DNA of 40,683 bases from the NCBI GenBank assembly GCA_030038895.1, contig JASHQX010000013.1, positions 1 to 40,683 of the forward strand. Direction: 5' to 3'. The DNA comes from Thermoplasmata archaeon (GTDB taxonomy: Archaea; Thermoplasmatota; Thermoplasmata; Lutacidiplasmatales; UBA184). Made by a program: the position numbers and the translations under genes. The notes under the pieces are model-generated. The model was not told where the DNA came from. It saw only the letters and a list, made by a program, of their open reading frames with translations, and did no database searches. Positions 7,304-15,513 of this stretch are shown in pieces. Numbering within the stretch: the first letter of the stretch is position 1; each line of letters starts with the position of its first letter.

Positions 7304-8525
7304 CGGTCCCGCTCGGGACCCGCTCGAGTAGCTCCCGGACGGCCCGGAGAAACGTCTCGGCATCCCGTCGGTCGTTGTAGAAGTAGAACGACGCGCGCAC
7401 GTTCCCCGATAGCCCCCGTTGCGCGTAGAAGGAGTGCACGCAATGCATTCCCGAGCGGACCATCACGCGGTACCCTTCGTCGAGAAAGAGAGCGGCATCG
7501 TTGGGATCGACTCCGTCGAGCGTGAACGCGTAAATGCTCGGTCGCCGCGCCGGATCCCGAGGTCCGAGGAGGTGAACCCGCCGCTCTCCCTCGAGCCCGG
7601 AGGTGATCTCGTTGTTTACTCGGAGCTGCTGTTCCCGGATTCGGTCGAAGCCGATATGCGTTAGGAAGTCGAGCGCCGCGTGCGCTCCGATCGCTCCGGC
7701 GTAATTCTGGAGCCCGGCCTCGAACCGGTGCGGAGGTGGACGGAGTTCGTGGTCCTCAAGGGTGCTCCATTCGACGGTCTCCCCTCCGACCGAGAGGGGT
7801 CGGAGGTCCGCGAGGGCTTCGGGGGTCGAGGCGAGTACGCCGGTGCCGGTCGGGCCGAGCATCTTGTGGGCCGAGATCGCGTAGAAGTCGACCTCGAGGC
7901 GGGAGAGGTCGACCCGTTCGTGCGGGGCGGCCTGGCAGCCGTCGATGAGCACCTTCGCGTGATGATCGTGCGCCCGTTCGACAATTTCGCGGACCGGTAA
8001 CGAGGTCCCATCGAGGTTCGACGTGTGGAACAGGCTGACGAGGCGCACCCCCCGTTCGAGGAGGGTTTCGAGGCGGTCCCCATCGAATACCCCCTCCGGC
8101 CCGAGCGAAAGAACCTCGATCCGGATCCCCCGTTCGCGTGCGAGCCGCTGCCAGACGATCAAATTCGAGTTGTGCTCCCGGTCGGAGATCACCACTCGGT
8201 CGCCGGGCGCCCACGAGAGCCCTTGCCCGACGAGGTTGATCGCCTCGGTCGCGTTGCGCAGGAAGACGATCCCGCGCGCGTCGGAACACCCGAGGAACCG
8301 GGCGAACGCCGCGCGCGACTCCTCGTACCTCCGTTCCACCTCCTCGGCGAACCGGTGCAGGCTTCGCCCAGCGCAACCGGGGTAGTCCCGATAGTACGCC
8401 TCCATCGCCTCGAGCACCTGCGTCGGGACGAGCGACATGCACGCGGAGTCGAGGTAGACGGGGGCCGGGTGGTCGCGCGTCTCTCGGAGCGCGGGGAACT
8501 CGCCTCGCCACTTCGCCACCGTCAC
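7149..8525 (-). CDS. PLP-dependent cysteine desulfurase / selenocysteine lyase-like (SufS/Csd family)
   Basis: This 458-residue class-V aminotransferase-fold enzyme shows H118 (D-R-E-H-N-S-N), D195 (V-L-I-D-G-C-Q), PLP lysine K221 (A-I-S-A-H-K-M-L-G-P) and a candidate persulfide cysteine C362 (R-S-G-M-H-C). These fit group-II cysteine desulfurases, which mobilise sulfur for Fe-S clusters or thiolation. The conserved fold ends near residue 405. The last ~50 residues are a low-complexity Pro/Ala/Arg tail encoded antisense to the PAC2 gene and are probably non-functional read-through to the first stop. No scaffold or SufBC gene is adjacent. The GTG start at 8525 overlaps the amidohydrolase stop by 4 bp (GTGA). 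Confidence 0.88.
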   Translation of the reverse strand: MTVAKWRGEFPALRETRDHPAPVYLDSACMSLVPTQVLEAMEAYYRDYPGCAGRSLHRFAEEVERRYEESRAAFARFLGCSDARGIVFLRNATEAINLVGQGLSWAPGDRVVISDREHNSNLIVWQRLARERGIRIEVLSLGPEGVFDGDRLETLLERGVRLVSLFHTSNLDGTSLPVREIVERAHDHHAKVLIDGCQAAPHERVDLSRLEVDFYAISAHKMLGPTGTGVLASTPEALADLRPLSVGGETVEWSTLEDHELRPPPHRFEAGLQNYAGAIGAHAALDFLTHIGFDRIREQQLRVNNEITSGLEGERRVHLLGPRDPARRPSIYAFTLDGVDPNDAALFLDEGYRVMVRSGMHCVHSFYAQRGLSGNVRASFYFYNDRRDAETFLRAVRELLERVPSGTVTGTSAATGPPAAPHGSGPRRAVGSTAAVARSARPPRRAERGRAGSLARSG

Positions 8526-9718
8526 GGGCCGCTCCGCTGAAGGCTCTCCGCGGCGGCGCCCAGCGCCGCGGCACCGATCACGAGTGCCCGCTCGTCCGGC
8601 GCGAACGTGGGGCTGTGAAGGCTCGCCGGCTGCCCAGGGATCCCGACTCCGAGCCGGAGGAACGTCCCCGGAACCCGCTCGAGGTAGCGGGAGAAATCCT
8701 CCGCGCCCATCAGCGGGTGGTCCAGCTCGATCACGGCCCTCCGGCCGAATTCGGACTCGAGCCCGCTCGCGACCGTCCGAGTGGCTCCGGCGTCGTTGAT
8801 GAGAGGAGGATACCCCCGGACGTACTCGATGCGCACGCGCGCCCCTGCGCCGGTAGCGATCGAACGGACCCGGCGCCGCAGGGCATTCTCCATGAGCTCC
8901 CGTGTTTCGGGCTGGAGGGTTCGAACGGTGCCCTCGAGGTCCACCTGCTCCGGGAGAATGTTGTTCCGGGTCCCCCCATGGATCGACCCGACGCTCACCA
9001 CAACGGGATCGACCGGGTTGCGCACCCGGCTCACGAGCGTCTGGAGACCCGTGACGATCTCGCTCGCGACGACCACCGCATCGGGACCCTGGTGCGGGGT
9101 CGCGGCGTGCCCTCCGCGCCCCCGGACCTCAATCCGGAACGAGTCGGCGGCGGCCATGAACGGCCCGGCCCTCCATCCCACCTGTCCCAGCGGCAGACTG
9201 GGATCGACGTGCTGGCCGACCACGAAGTCAACCTTCGGTTGCTCGAGTGCGCCCCGCTCAATGAGCGGAAGGGCCCCACCCCGGTGCCCCTCCTCCTCCG
9301 CCGGTTGGAAGAGCAGTCGGATCGGTCCGCCGTCGGGGCGGGGAGATCGGGCCATCACCGCGGCTACGCCGAGCAGGCATGCCATGTGGACGTCGTGCCC
9401 GCAGGCATGCATTCGGCCCGGACACTTCGACCGGAACGGGAGCGAGGTCTCCTCCGTGACCGGCAGGGCGTCCATGTCCGCGCGCAGGGCGACCACGGGG
9501 CCGGAGCGGTCGGCGCCGATCGTGCCGAGTACCCCGGGAAAATCGGGGAACTCCCGGTGAGGAATTCCGAGCTCGTCGAGCGCCGCCACGATTCGGTCGC
9601 GGGTGTGCTCCTCATGAAGGGAGAGCTCCGGATCCTGATGGAACGCCATCCGCCAGGCGCGCATCGCGGGGAGAACGCGGCGGACCGCGGGAGTCCAGGG
9701 CTCGCTCATCCCGGACAT
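8522..9718 (-). CDS. M20D family amidohydrolase (N-acyl amino acid / peptide hydrolase)
   Basis: This 398-residue metal-dependent hydrolase has an N-terminus W-R-M-A-F-H-Q-D-P-E-L-S with a conserved metal site: C106 and H108 (H-A-C-G-H-D), E141/E142 (Q-P-A-E-E), a His in V-V-G-Q-H-V, and a C-terminal L-H-S-P-T-F His. G-A-E-D-F-S is also present. The family removes acyl groups from amino acids (hippurate, IAA-amino acid, N-acetyl-diaminopimelate) and has the dimerisation domain inserted at about residues 195-305. The exact substrate is not predictable. It is co-transcribed with the downstream desulfurase-like gene. The initiator (residue 1 at 9718) could also be the in-frame Met at residue 4. 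Confidence 0.88.
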   Translation of the reverse strand: MSGMSEPWTPAVRRVLPAMRAWRMAFHQDPELSLHEEHTRDRIVAALDELGIPHREFPDFPGVLGTIGADRSGPVVALRADMDALPVTEETSLPFRSKCPGRMHACGHDVHMACLLGVAAVMARSPRPDGGPIRLLFQPAEEEGHRGGALPLIERGALEQPKVDFVVGQHVDPSLPLGQVGWRAGPFMAAADSFRIEVRGRGGHAATPHQGPDAVVVASEIVTGLQTLVSRVRNPVDPVVVSVGSIHGGTRNNILPEQVDLEGTVRTLQPETRELMENALRRRVRSIATGAGARVRIEYVRGYPPLINDAGATRTVASGLESEFGRRAVIELDHPLMGAEDFSRYLERVPGTFLRLGVGIPGQPASLHSPTFAPDERALVIGAAALGAAAESLQRSGP

Positions 9719-9745
9719 CGAGCCGCGAACCCGGGGCCGCCTATA

Positions 9746-10528
9746 TCACGAACGGTGGGACGGCGCTTTGCGAACCGTACGAAGACCGCTCCGCGGGAAG
9801 GCAAGCGCCCGTTCGACCGACACTGTCGGGCGCAGGGAATGGACCTCGCGGACGTTGTGAGGGTCGGGGTTCGGCAGCCGGAACCGGTTGAACCAGACGG
9901 CCCGGATGCCGGCCGAGCGCGCACCCAGGACGTCGAGGGCCCAAGAATCCCCCAGCATCACGGCATCTTCCGGTGCGGCGTTGGCCCGTTCGAGGGCGAT
10001 CCGGAAGATCTCCGGATCCGGTTTTGCGACCCCGACGCCTTCGGAGACCACCAGGAGATCTACGAGGTCGCGGAGGCCGAATGTGACGAGCTTCTCTTCC
10101 TGCTCGGCGACCTGGTTGTTCGTGACGATGCCGATCACGGCGCGCCCGTGAAGGCGGCGGAGGAGTTCGGGGGCGCCGGGAACTGGTCTACGCAGGGTCC
10201 GGTATCGGGCTCGATAGCGCCGCGATAGGTCCTCTCCTTCCCGCTCCGAGATCTGGCCTCCACAGAACTCGGCCAACCTGCGGAACCGTTCGGACCGGGA
10301 CCGATCGACGGTGATCCTTCCCGCGAGCACGTCGGGGTGGACCGCTTCGAGGAGTCGGCCGTATTCGTGCCATACCTCGGTAAGGGTCCGACGGCGAAGG
10401 ACGGGCTCCGCGAAGCGTAGCTCCCGCAGCGCGGCGCGTGACGTCAGCGAGTGGTCGAAGATCGTATCGTCCATATCGAAGAGGATCGCAGAGGGTAGAA
10501 CGCCGCTCGCCCGGTCCGACGGTCCCAT
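9746..10528 (-). CDS. HAD superfamily hydrolase (phosphatase), YjjG-like subfamily
   Basis: This ~260-residue haloacid dehalogenase-type hydrolase has motif I F-D-M-D-D-T (nucleophile Asp, near residue 18), motif II I-V-T-N-N-Q, motif III Lys in V-A-K-P-D-P-E-I-F, and motif IV G-D-S-W-A-L-D. A helical cap follows motif I, typical of subfamily IA phosphatases acting on small phosphometabolites such as nucleotides or glycolate phosphate. The GTG at 10531 directly precedes the ATG at 10528; the ATG is chosen because AAAGGAAG lies about 10 nt upstream. Its transcription starts in the repeat-rich region shared with the divergent secreted-protein gene. Confidence 0.86.
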   Translation of the reverse strand: MGPSDRASGVLPSAILFDMDDTIFDHSLTSRAALRELRFAEPVLRRRTLTEVWHEYGRLLEAVHPDVLAGRITVDRSRSERFRRLAEFCGGQISEREGEDLSRRYRARYRTLRRPVPGAPELLRRLHGRAVIGIVTNNQVAEQEEKLVTFGLRDLVDLLVVSEGVGVAKPDPEIFRIALERANAAPEDAVMLGDSWALDVLGARSAGIRAVWFNRFRLPNPDPHNVREVHSLRPTVSVERALAFPRSGLRTVRKAPSHRS

Positions 10529-10571
10529 CACGCACGCTTCCTTTCGGGGGCGATTCCTCGACCTTCCGCTG

Positions 10572-10579
10572 GTTATTAA
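10572..10579 (-). promoter_or_regulatory. TATA-like box for the HAD hydrolase gene
   Basis: The minus strand reads CTTAATAA, centred about 48 bp upstream of ATG 10528. This predicts a ~20-nt leader carrying the AAAGGAAG ribosome-binding site. Confidence 0.5.
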
Positions 10580-10750
10580 GGTCGGGCGGGTTGGATCGCG
10601 TTGCCCCCTCCCCTACCGGGGCCATCGCTCGACCCGAAACCAAGGTGGGATGAAATTCGTGGTGTCAGCTCCGCCGAAGCGGATTACGGAAAATCCGGTT
10701 TCGTTCACGACTTTCGGAGACTTCTCTCGCCCCGATTGCGGTACTGTAAC

Positions 10751-10783
10751 CTCTGTACCGCCTCCGTACCGCCTCTGTAGCGA
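10751..10783 (+). repeat. Three tandem 11-bp repeats (CTCYGTASCGM)
   Basis: The units are CTCTGTACCGC (10751-10761), CTCCGTACCGC (10762-10772) and CTCTGTAGCGA (10773-10783), with a looser TGTA copy just before at 10745. The 11-bp period is about one helical turn, so a regulator could bind the same face of the DNA repeatedly. Confidence 0.75.
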
Positions 10784-10798
10784 TCTTTCGTACGGAAT

Positions 10799-10814
10799 GT
10801 TGTTATACCACAAC
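10799..10814 (+). promoter_or_regulatory. Inverted repeat over a TATA-like element
   Basis: GTTGT (10799-10803) and ACAAC (10810-10814) form a perfect 5-bp inverted repeat around TATACC, and TTATAC resembles a TATA box. An operator overlapping a promoter is a reasonable inference. A transcript from here would have a long leader before the 10979 start. Confidence 0.45.
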
Positions 10815-10887
10815 GCAGTGGGGTCAGTAAGCCGCGTCGTTTCGGTCCGGGGGGGGACGACTAAGGTGAGTGGGAGGGCGTAGCGAA

Positions 10888-10907
10888 CCGACACTCTTCG
10901 GTGTCGG
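10888..10907 (+). promoter_or_regulatory. 7-bp hairpin upstream of the secreted-protein gene
   Basis: CCGACAC pairs perfectly with GTGTCGG across a TCTTCG hexaloop. It lies about 70 bp before the preferred ATG at 10979. It could be an operator or, if transcription starts at the 10804 TATA element, a leader-RNA hairpin. Confidence 0.4.
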
Positions 10908-10978
10908 GAGAGATGACGCTCCGCATCTTCGATCACTGCAAGTCAATCCGTCACGCGTCGGCCAACGGAAGTGGATAT

Positions 10979-12085
10979 ATGGAGAGTAGAGAGGAGAGTG
11001 GGTTGCGGATTAGAAATCGAAGACTGACCGCCGGGGTGCTTACCCCACTCGGGGCGATCGGGGTGTTCGTGATCATGTTTCTCAGCGTCGGAACGACGGC
11101 CGCGACACCGTCCCCGACCCAGCCGAACAACGTACTGACTACGATCCCTGGGTTGGATGCGATCGCGGCGAACTCCACGGTGGTCTTCGCGCAGGCAGAG
11201 CAGAACTGCTCGCAAATCTGGGGGATCGCACCATGGGATGCTGTCGGGATTTATGCCCATGTCCCGATTACCAACGCCAACTGCACGCAGGGTTCTCTGG
11301 TCATCGCGCCAGCGAACACGAGCTGCGGGAACCTCAGCCTAGGCATCAACGCCCCCGCCGCTGCGTCCCGATCGGGGCCGGCGGTCTATGGGGCGTGGAC
11401 CTCGAGCTGTCCGCCGTGCCCGTGCGTCGCGGATGACCTCTACGACGTGACAGGCGGATCGTTGTTCCAGATTTCGGACTGGGGTACGATCGTGACGACG
11501 ATGGACACATTCCCCGTTCCCATTGTTCCCCGGGAGAATATGGGGCTGACGTACGACCAGGTTGGGACCTTCGACCACGATCTGATCGTCACGAGCAGCG
11601 ACACCGGGAACATCTGGCTCGTGAACATCACGACCTACGCGGTGACGCCGTTCCTCAAGATGGGCACGTACATCTCGAGCCCCGCGGTCGCGCCTACGAG
11701 CTTCGGGTCCTTGGGCGGCGATCTTCTGGTCGCGGTGAAGCACAACAGCCAGGTCGACGCGATTACCCCCGGTGGGATCATCTCGGTTGTGACCCACTGG
11801 AAGTTTGCCAACTCTGTGGCCTTCTCCACCTCGAACAACACGTTCGGGCCTGACAACGACGTGTTCTTCGTCGCCAACTACACCTCCGGTGCGCTCGAGG
11901 CGTATACGGCCAGCCAGCTCGCCCCCTACGCGGGATTGGGGTTTGTCGCGGGCGGGCATGACGCGGGGATCGCGGCGTTCAACTCGCTCGGAGTGAAGAC
12001 GCTGTTTGGAACGGGGACGGACCGGGTTTCGGCGATCGCCTTCATCACGGCGAACCCGGCCTGTTGCTGCTGCCATACGTGTTGA
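10979..12085 (+). CDS. Secreted or membrane-anchored beta-repeat protein with Cys clusters, function unknown
   Basis: This protein is about 368 residues. After a basic N-region (R-I-R-N-R-R) comes a hydrophobic segment (about 19-40: V-L-T-P-L-G-A-I-G-V-F-V-I-M-F-L-S-V-G), then T-T-A-A-T-P-S, so it is exported by a signal peptide or anchor. The exported part is Ser/Thr/Asn-rich with several N-x-S/T sequons. From about residue 185 it has propeller-like repeats (D-L-I-V-T-S-S-D-T-G-N-I-W-L-V, D-L-L-V-A-V-K-H-N-S-Q-V, D-V-F-F-V-A-N-Y). Two odd Cys motifs stand out: C-P-P-C-P-C mid-protein and the terminal C-C-C-C-H-T-C. The start is uncertain: a GTG at 10901 is in frame, ATG 10979 is preferred, and TTG 11003 would fit the GATATAT box at leaderless distance. 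Confidence 0.72.
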   Translation: MESREESGLRIRNRRLTAGVLTPLGAIGVFVIMFLSVGTTAATPSPTQPNNVLTTIPGLDAIAANSTVVFAQAEQNCSQIWGIAPWDAVGIYAHVPITNANCTQGSLVIAPANTSCGNLSLGINAPAAASRSGPAVYGAWTSSCPPCPCVADDLYDVTGGSLFQISDWGTIVTTMDTFPVPIVPRENMGLTYDQVGTFDHDLIVTSSDTGNIWLVNITTYAVTPFLKMGTYISSPAVAPTSFGSLGGDLLVAVKHNSQVDAITPGGIISVVTHWKFANSVAFSTSNNTFGPDNDVFFVANYTSGALEAYTASQLAPYAGLGFVAGGHDAGIAAFNSLGVKTLFGTGTDRVSAIAFITANPACCCCHTC

Positions 12086-12128
12086 GCCGAGGGAAGGAAC
12101 CCGAGGGTCGGAGTCCCAACCCATTTCC

Positions 12129-12165
12129 GGGAGGCGGCGAACCGCGCCGCCTCCCCTCCGCTTTT
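12129..12165 (+). terminator. Hairpin plus T-rich tail after the secreted-protein gene
   Basis: GGGAGGCGGCG (12129-12139) pairs perfectly with CGCCGCCTCCC (12145-12155) across AACCG, and CTTTTCTT follows shortly after. The 11-bp stem begins 43 bp past the stop codon. Archaeal termination depends mainly on the T tract, so the hairpin may be auxiliary. Confidence 0.65.
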
Positions 12166-12254
12166 CTTATCGACAGTAGGGACGTCGGCAGTCCCTCGAG
12201 AACAATCGGATCCGGCGGGGAAAGGACTAGGCTCGCCGAAGCCTCGTGCACTAC

Positions 12255-12262
12255 TTTTTATA
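12255..12262 (+). promoter_or_regulatory. TATA box of dnaK
   Basis: TTTTTATA within CTACTTTTTATATGAG is centred about 85 bp before ATG 12343, predicting a ~58-nt leader. It is the most AT-rich segment near this gene. Confidence 0.7.
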
Positions 12263-12342
12263 TGAGTGCTGACTTACCAATGCCGCAATAACCGGGTTGT
12301 TTGCGATCGCTGACAGCTCGCGCGCACGGAGAAGGATCACTC

Positions 12343-14247
12343 ATGGCGAAGATCATCGGAATTGACCTAGGAACGAGCAATTCGGCCGCGGCCGTACTCG
12401 AGGCCGGGCGACCGGTCATCATCCCGAGCGCCGAAGGAACGACGGTCGGGGGAGGGAAGGCCTTCCCGTCCTACGTGGCGTTCACCAAGGATGGGCAGCT
12501 CATTGTCGGGGAGCCGGCCCGCCGTCAGGCGATCTCGAACCCGGAAGGAACGGTCACCGCCTTCAAGCGGAAGATGGGGACCGACTACCAGTACCCGATC
12601 TGGGGGAAGAAGTACACCCCGCAGCAGCTCTCGGCGTTCCTCCTGCAGAAGATCAAGCGGGACGCGGAGGCGTTCCTCGGCGAGAAGATCGAGAAGGCCG
12701 TCATCACCGTGCCGGCCTACTTCAACGACAACCAGCGGCAGGCGACGAAGGACGCCGGAGCGATCGCCGGCCTCGAGGTCGTGCGGATCATCAACGAGCC
12801 GACCGCCGCGTCGCTCGCCTACGGACTCGACAAGGCCGGCAAGAACCAGAAGATTCTCGTCTTCGACCTCGGTGGCGGGACGCTCGATGTGACCCTGATG
12901 GAGTTCGGCGACGGGGTCTTCGAGGTCCTCTCCACGAGTGGCGACACCCAGCTCGGCGGGACCGACATGGACAACGCAGTCACCGAATGGATCGCGAGCG
13001 AATTCCAGAAGGAGTCCGGGGTCAACATCCGCTCCGACAAGATGGCGATGCAACGGGTCCGGGACGCCGCCGAGAAGGCGAAGATCGAGCTCTCCTCGAC
13101 GATCGAGACTCAGATCAACCTGCCGTTCCTCACGGCGACGAACGAGGGACCGAAGCATCTCACGCTCCAGCTGACCCGGGCGAAGCTCGAGGAGCTCGTC
13201 CGTCCGATCGTCGAGCGGTGCCGGACGCCGGTCGAGCAGGCGATCCGGGACGCGAAGATCGGGAAGGACCAGATCAGCCGGGTCGTCCTCGTCGGGGGGC
13301 CAACCCGGATGCCGGTCGTCCAGAAGTTCCTCGAGCAGGCGGTGGGACGACCGATCGAACACGGGGTCGACCCCATGGAATGCGTCGCGATGGGCGCCGC
13401 GATCCAAGGAGGCGTCCTCGCCGGAGAGGTCAAGGACGTGGTCCTCCTCGACGTCACTCCCCTCTCCCTCGGGGTCGAGACGCTCGGCGGCGTCTTTACC
13501 CGCCTCATTGAGCGGAACACGACGATCCCGACCCGCAAGAGCCAGATCTTCACGACCGCGGCCGACAACCAGTCGTCGGTCGAGATCCAGGTCTTCCAGG
13601 GGGAACGACCGATCGCGTCCGACAACGTGGCGCTGGGCAGCTTCCTCCTCACCGGGATCCCGCCCGCGCCCCGCGGGGTCCCCCAAGTCGAGGTCAGCTT
13701 CGACATCGACGCGAACGGCATCCTCAACGTCTCAGCGAAGGACCTCGCGAGCGGCCGCAAGCAGGGGATCACGATCACCGCGTCGAATAAGCTCTCGAAG
13801 GACGAGGTCGCGAAGATGGTCCGGCAGGCGGAAGAGTTCGCCGAGAAGGACCGGGAGCGGGCCGAGCTGATCAACGCGAAGAACCAGGCCGAATCGCTCG
13901 CCTACGAGGCGGAGCGCCTCATCACCGAGCAGAAGGAGAAGCTCTCCGATTCGGAACTCGAGGGGATCCGTTCGAAGGTAAAGACGGTCCACGACGTCGT
14001 CGGGCGGAAGGACGCGTCCAAGTCCGAGATCCAATCGGCGACGGACGAACTGACCCGCGCCCTCCACGCGGTCGCTCAGAAGCTCTACCAGTCCGGGGCC
14101 AAACCCCCCGAGGGAGGCACGGCACCGGGGGCTCCTCCCGAGAGCCCTACCGCCTCGGAAGAGCCACCCTCGGGCACGCCCGGAGCCGTCGACGCCGATT
14201 TCAAGGTCGTCGACAACGAAGGGGGCCAAGAGAAGGGCAAGTCGTAG
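12343..14247 (+). CDS. dnaK: Molecular chaperone DnaK (Hsp70)
   Basis: This 634-residue Hsp70 is an ATP-driven chaperone of the cytoplasm. The N-terminal ATPase domain opens with [11 protein letters not shown] and contains [12 protein letters not shown] and [11 protein letters not shown]. The linker and substrate domain follow ([14 protein letters not shown]), then the helical lid and a Pro/Glu-rich tail. In-frame codons run upstream to 12301, but ATG 12343 gives the family N-terminus and has GGAGAAGGAT just upstream. Neither grpE nor dnaJ is adjacent, which is unusual; they may lie elsewhere. Archaeal DnaK is generally regarded as acquired from bacteria, and codon use here fits the host. Confidence 0.97.
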   Translation: MAKIIGIDLGTSNSAAAVLEAGRPVIIPSAEGTTVGGGKAFPSYVAFTKDGQLIVGEPARRQAISNPEGTVTAFKRKMGTDYQYPIWGKKYTPQQLSAFLLQKIKRDAEAFLGEKIEKAVITVPAYFNDNQRQATKDAGAIAGLEVVRIINEPTAASLAYGLDKAGKNQKILVFDLGGGTLDVTLMEFGDGVFEVLSTSGDTQLGGTDMDNAVTEWIASEFQKESGVNIRSDKMAMQRVRDAAEKAKIELSSTIETQINLPFLTATNEGPKHLTLQLTRAKLEELVRPIVERCRTPVEQAIRDAKIGKDQISRVVLVGGPTRMPVVQKFLEQAVGRPIEHGVDPMECVAMGAAIQGGVLAGEVKDVVLLDVTPLSLGVETLGGVFTRLIERNTTIPTRKSQIFTTAADNQSSVEIQVFQGERPIASDNVALGSFLLTGIPPAPRGVPQVEVSFDIDANGILNVSAKDLASGRKQGITITASNKLSKDEVAKMVRQAEEFAEKDRERAELINAKNQAESLAYEAERLITEQKEKLSDSELEGIRSKVKTVHDVVGRKDASKSEIQSATDELTRALHAVAQKLYQSGAKPPEGGTAPGAPPESPTASEEPPSGTPGAVDADFKVVDNEGGQEKGKS

Positions 14248-14279
14248 ACCCGCGGAAGCGACAGCTACCCCGGGGTCCC

Positions 14280-15422
14280 CTACGCGCCGGGCCGGTGCCC
14301 GGCTAGTGCCCGGGGCCACTTCCGGCCCGGAGCGGGCCCGACGTACTCGATATCGGGTCGGATGAGCCGGTTGTCGGAGGCTTGCTCGAGGGCGTGCGCG
14401 GCCCATCCGGCGGTGCGGGCCACGGCGAACGTGGGGGTGAAGAGCCCCGGCGGTAGCCCGACCGCCTCGAGCACGACCGCGCTGTAGTACTCGACGTTGG
14501 TGTAGAGGCGGGCGTTGGGCTTCGCGCGACGCAACGAATCGAGCGCCACACGCTCGACCTGTTCGGCGAGCTCGAGGCGGGCCGGGTCGGCGACCCGCCG
14601 CGCGATCTCGTGGAGGATTACGGCTCGAGGGTCCTCGGTTTTGTAGGCGCGGTGGCCGAAGCCGTACAATACCTCGCGGCGGGCCAGCCGGTCGGCGATC
14701 CAATCCTCGGCGCGGCTCGGCGTCCCGATCGCATCGAGCATCTCAGAGACTCGGCTCGGCGCGCCCCCGTGGACGGGCCCTTTAAGCGTCCCGAGCGCCC
14801 CGGTCGCGGCGCTGATGAGGTCGGACTGGGTGGAGATCGCGATCCGCAGGACGAACGTGGACGCGTTCATCCCGTGATCGGCGAGGAGATCGAGGTACCC
14901 TTCGAGCGCCGCGACCTTGGCCCGATCGGGGATCTTTCCCGAAAGCATCCACAGGTAGTTGGCGGCGTGGCTCAGCTCGTCGTTCGGCCGAACGGGGGCC
15001 GCCCGGGTCGAGCGGCGGACGTACCGCGCGAGGAGGACGGGGGTCTCGGCGATCAGGCGAAGCCCCTGGTCGATCGTCGGCGGATAGGCAAAGCTCCCGT
15101 CGCCGAGCACCGAGAGGATCGTGCGCAGCGCCTCAAGCGGGGGAAGATCCGGAGGGAGCGAGTCGACCACCTTCTCGATCTCGGGGCGCACGGTCCGGTG
15201 CCGGCGCAGGGCGTCGACGACCTCGGGAGAAGGGTCCGAGCTCGGGGGCTCTCCGAACAGGAGGAGGTGGGCGACGGACTCGTACGGGATGCCGGGCACG
15301 AGTTCCCGGACATCGTACCCCCGATAGACGAGGTCACCGGTCTCGCCCCCGACCCAGGAGATTCGGGACTCCCCGACGGAGACTCCGTCGAGGCCCTTCG
15401 ACACCCGGACCGGCGCCTCCAT
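14280..15422 (-). CDS. Citrate synthase family enzyme
   Basis: This 380-residue enzyme condenses acetyl-CoA with oxaloacetate (or possibly another 2-oxoacid). Conserved features are H183 (D-H-G-M-N-A-S), catalytic H218 (G-P-V-H-G-G-A), H257 (G-F-G-H-R-A-Y-K) and the C-terminal F-T-P-T-F-A-V-A-R-T-A-G-W. The usual catalytic Asp in N-V-D-F-Y-S is Glu (N-V-E311-Y-Y-S), a change I believe also occurs in some actinobacterial-type citrate synthases. The short length fits the archaeal/Gram-positive dimeric type. Methylcitrate synthase activity cannot be excluded. It ends convergently, 32 bp from dnaK. Confidence 0.9.
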   Translation of the reverse strand: MEAPVRVSKGLDGVSVGESRISWVGGETGDLVYRGYDVRELVPGIPYESVAHLLLFGEPPSSDPSPEVVDALRRHRTVRPEIEKVVDSLPPDLPPLEALRTILSVLGDGSFAYPPTIDQGLRLIAETPVLLARYVRRSTRAAPVRPNDELSHAANYLWMLSGKIPDRAKVAALEGYLDLLADHGMNASTFVLRIAISTQSDLISAATGALGTLKGPVHGGAPSRVSEMLDAIGTPSRAEDWIADRLARREVLYGFGHRAYKTEDPRAVILHEIARRVADPARLELAEQVERVALDSLRRAKPNARLYTNVEYYSAVVLEAVGLPPGLFTPTFAVARTAGWAAHALEQASDNRLIRPDIEYVGPAPGRKWPRALAGHRPGA

Positions 15423-15483
15423 GAGGGTCTGATACGGGCGGGAGGGATAGCGTCACCGTCGTAGGCCGGTCGCCGGGAGAAAG

Positions 15484-15490
15484 GCTAAAG
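15484..15490 (+). promoter_or_regulatory. TATA-like box of the Sm-RibK-RaSEA-NadE operon
   Basis: GCTAAAG is centred about 27 bp before the GTG at 15514, again the spacing for a leaderless message. The motif is weak, and spacing is the main support. Confidence 0.4.
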
Positions 15491-15513
15491 GTGCCGCGTC
15501 GGTCGAGCGGGGC

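Larger units (their letters stand above)
10529..10978. other. Repeat-rich intergenic region, no convincing gene
   Basis: This ~450-bp stretch separates the divergent HAD and secreted-protein genes and is visibly less GC-rich than its surroundings. It holds a TATA-like box for the HAD gene, a 6-bp inverted repeat CGGATT/AATCCG (10680-10697), three tandem 11-bp repeats (10751-10783), a 5-bp inverted repeat GTTGT/ACAAC enclosing TATACC (10799-10814), and a 7-bp hairpin CCGACAC/GTGTCGG (10888-10907). Short ORFs on both strands have no recognisable motif. A regulated promoter region is the likeliest reading. Confidence 0.55.

Noticed and set aside
10751-10783. Tandem repeats considered as a CRISPR remnant
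   Set aside because: The units are 11 bp and contiguous with no spacers, and no cas gene is present.
10650-10883. Plus-strand ORF of 77 codons in the repeat-rich intergenic region
   Set aside because: Its product has no motif, its codon use is unlike the neighbours, it covers the tandem repeats and the TATA-like inverted repeat, and a minus-strand ORF of similar quality (10613-10936) overlaps it.
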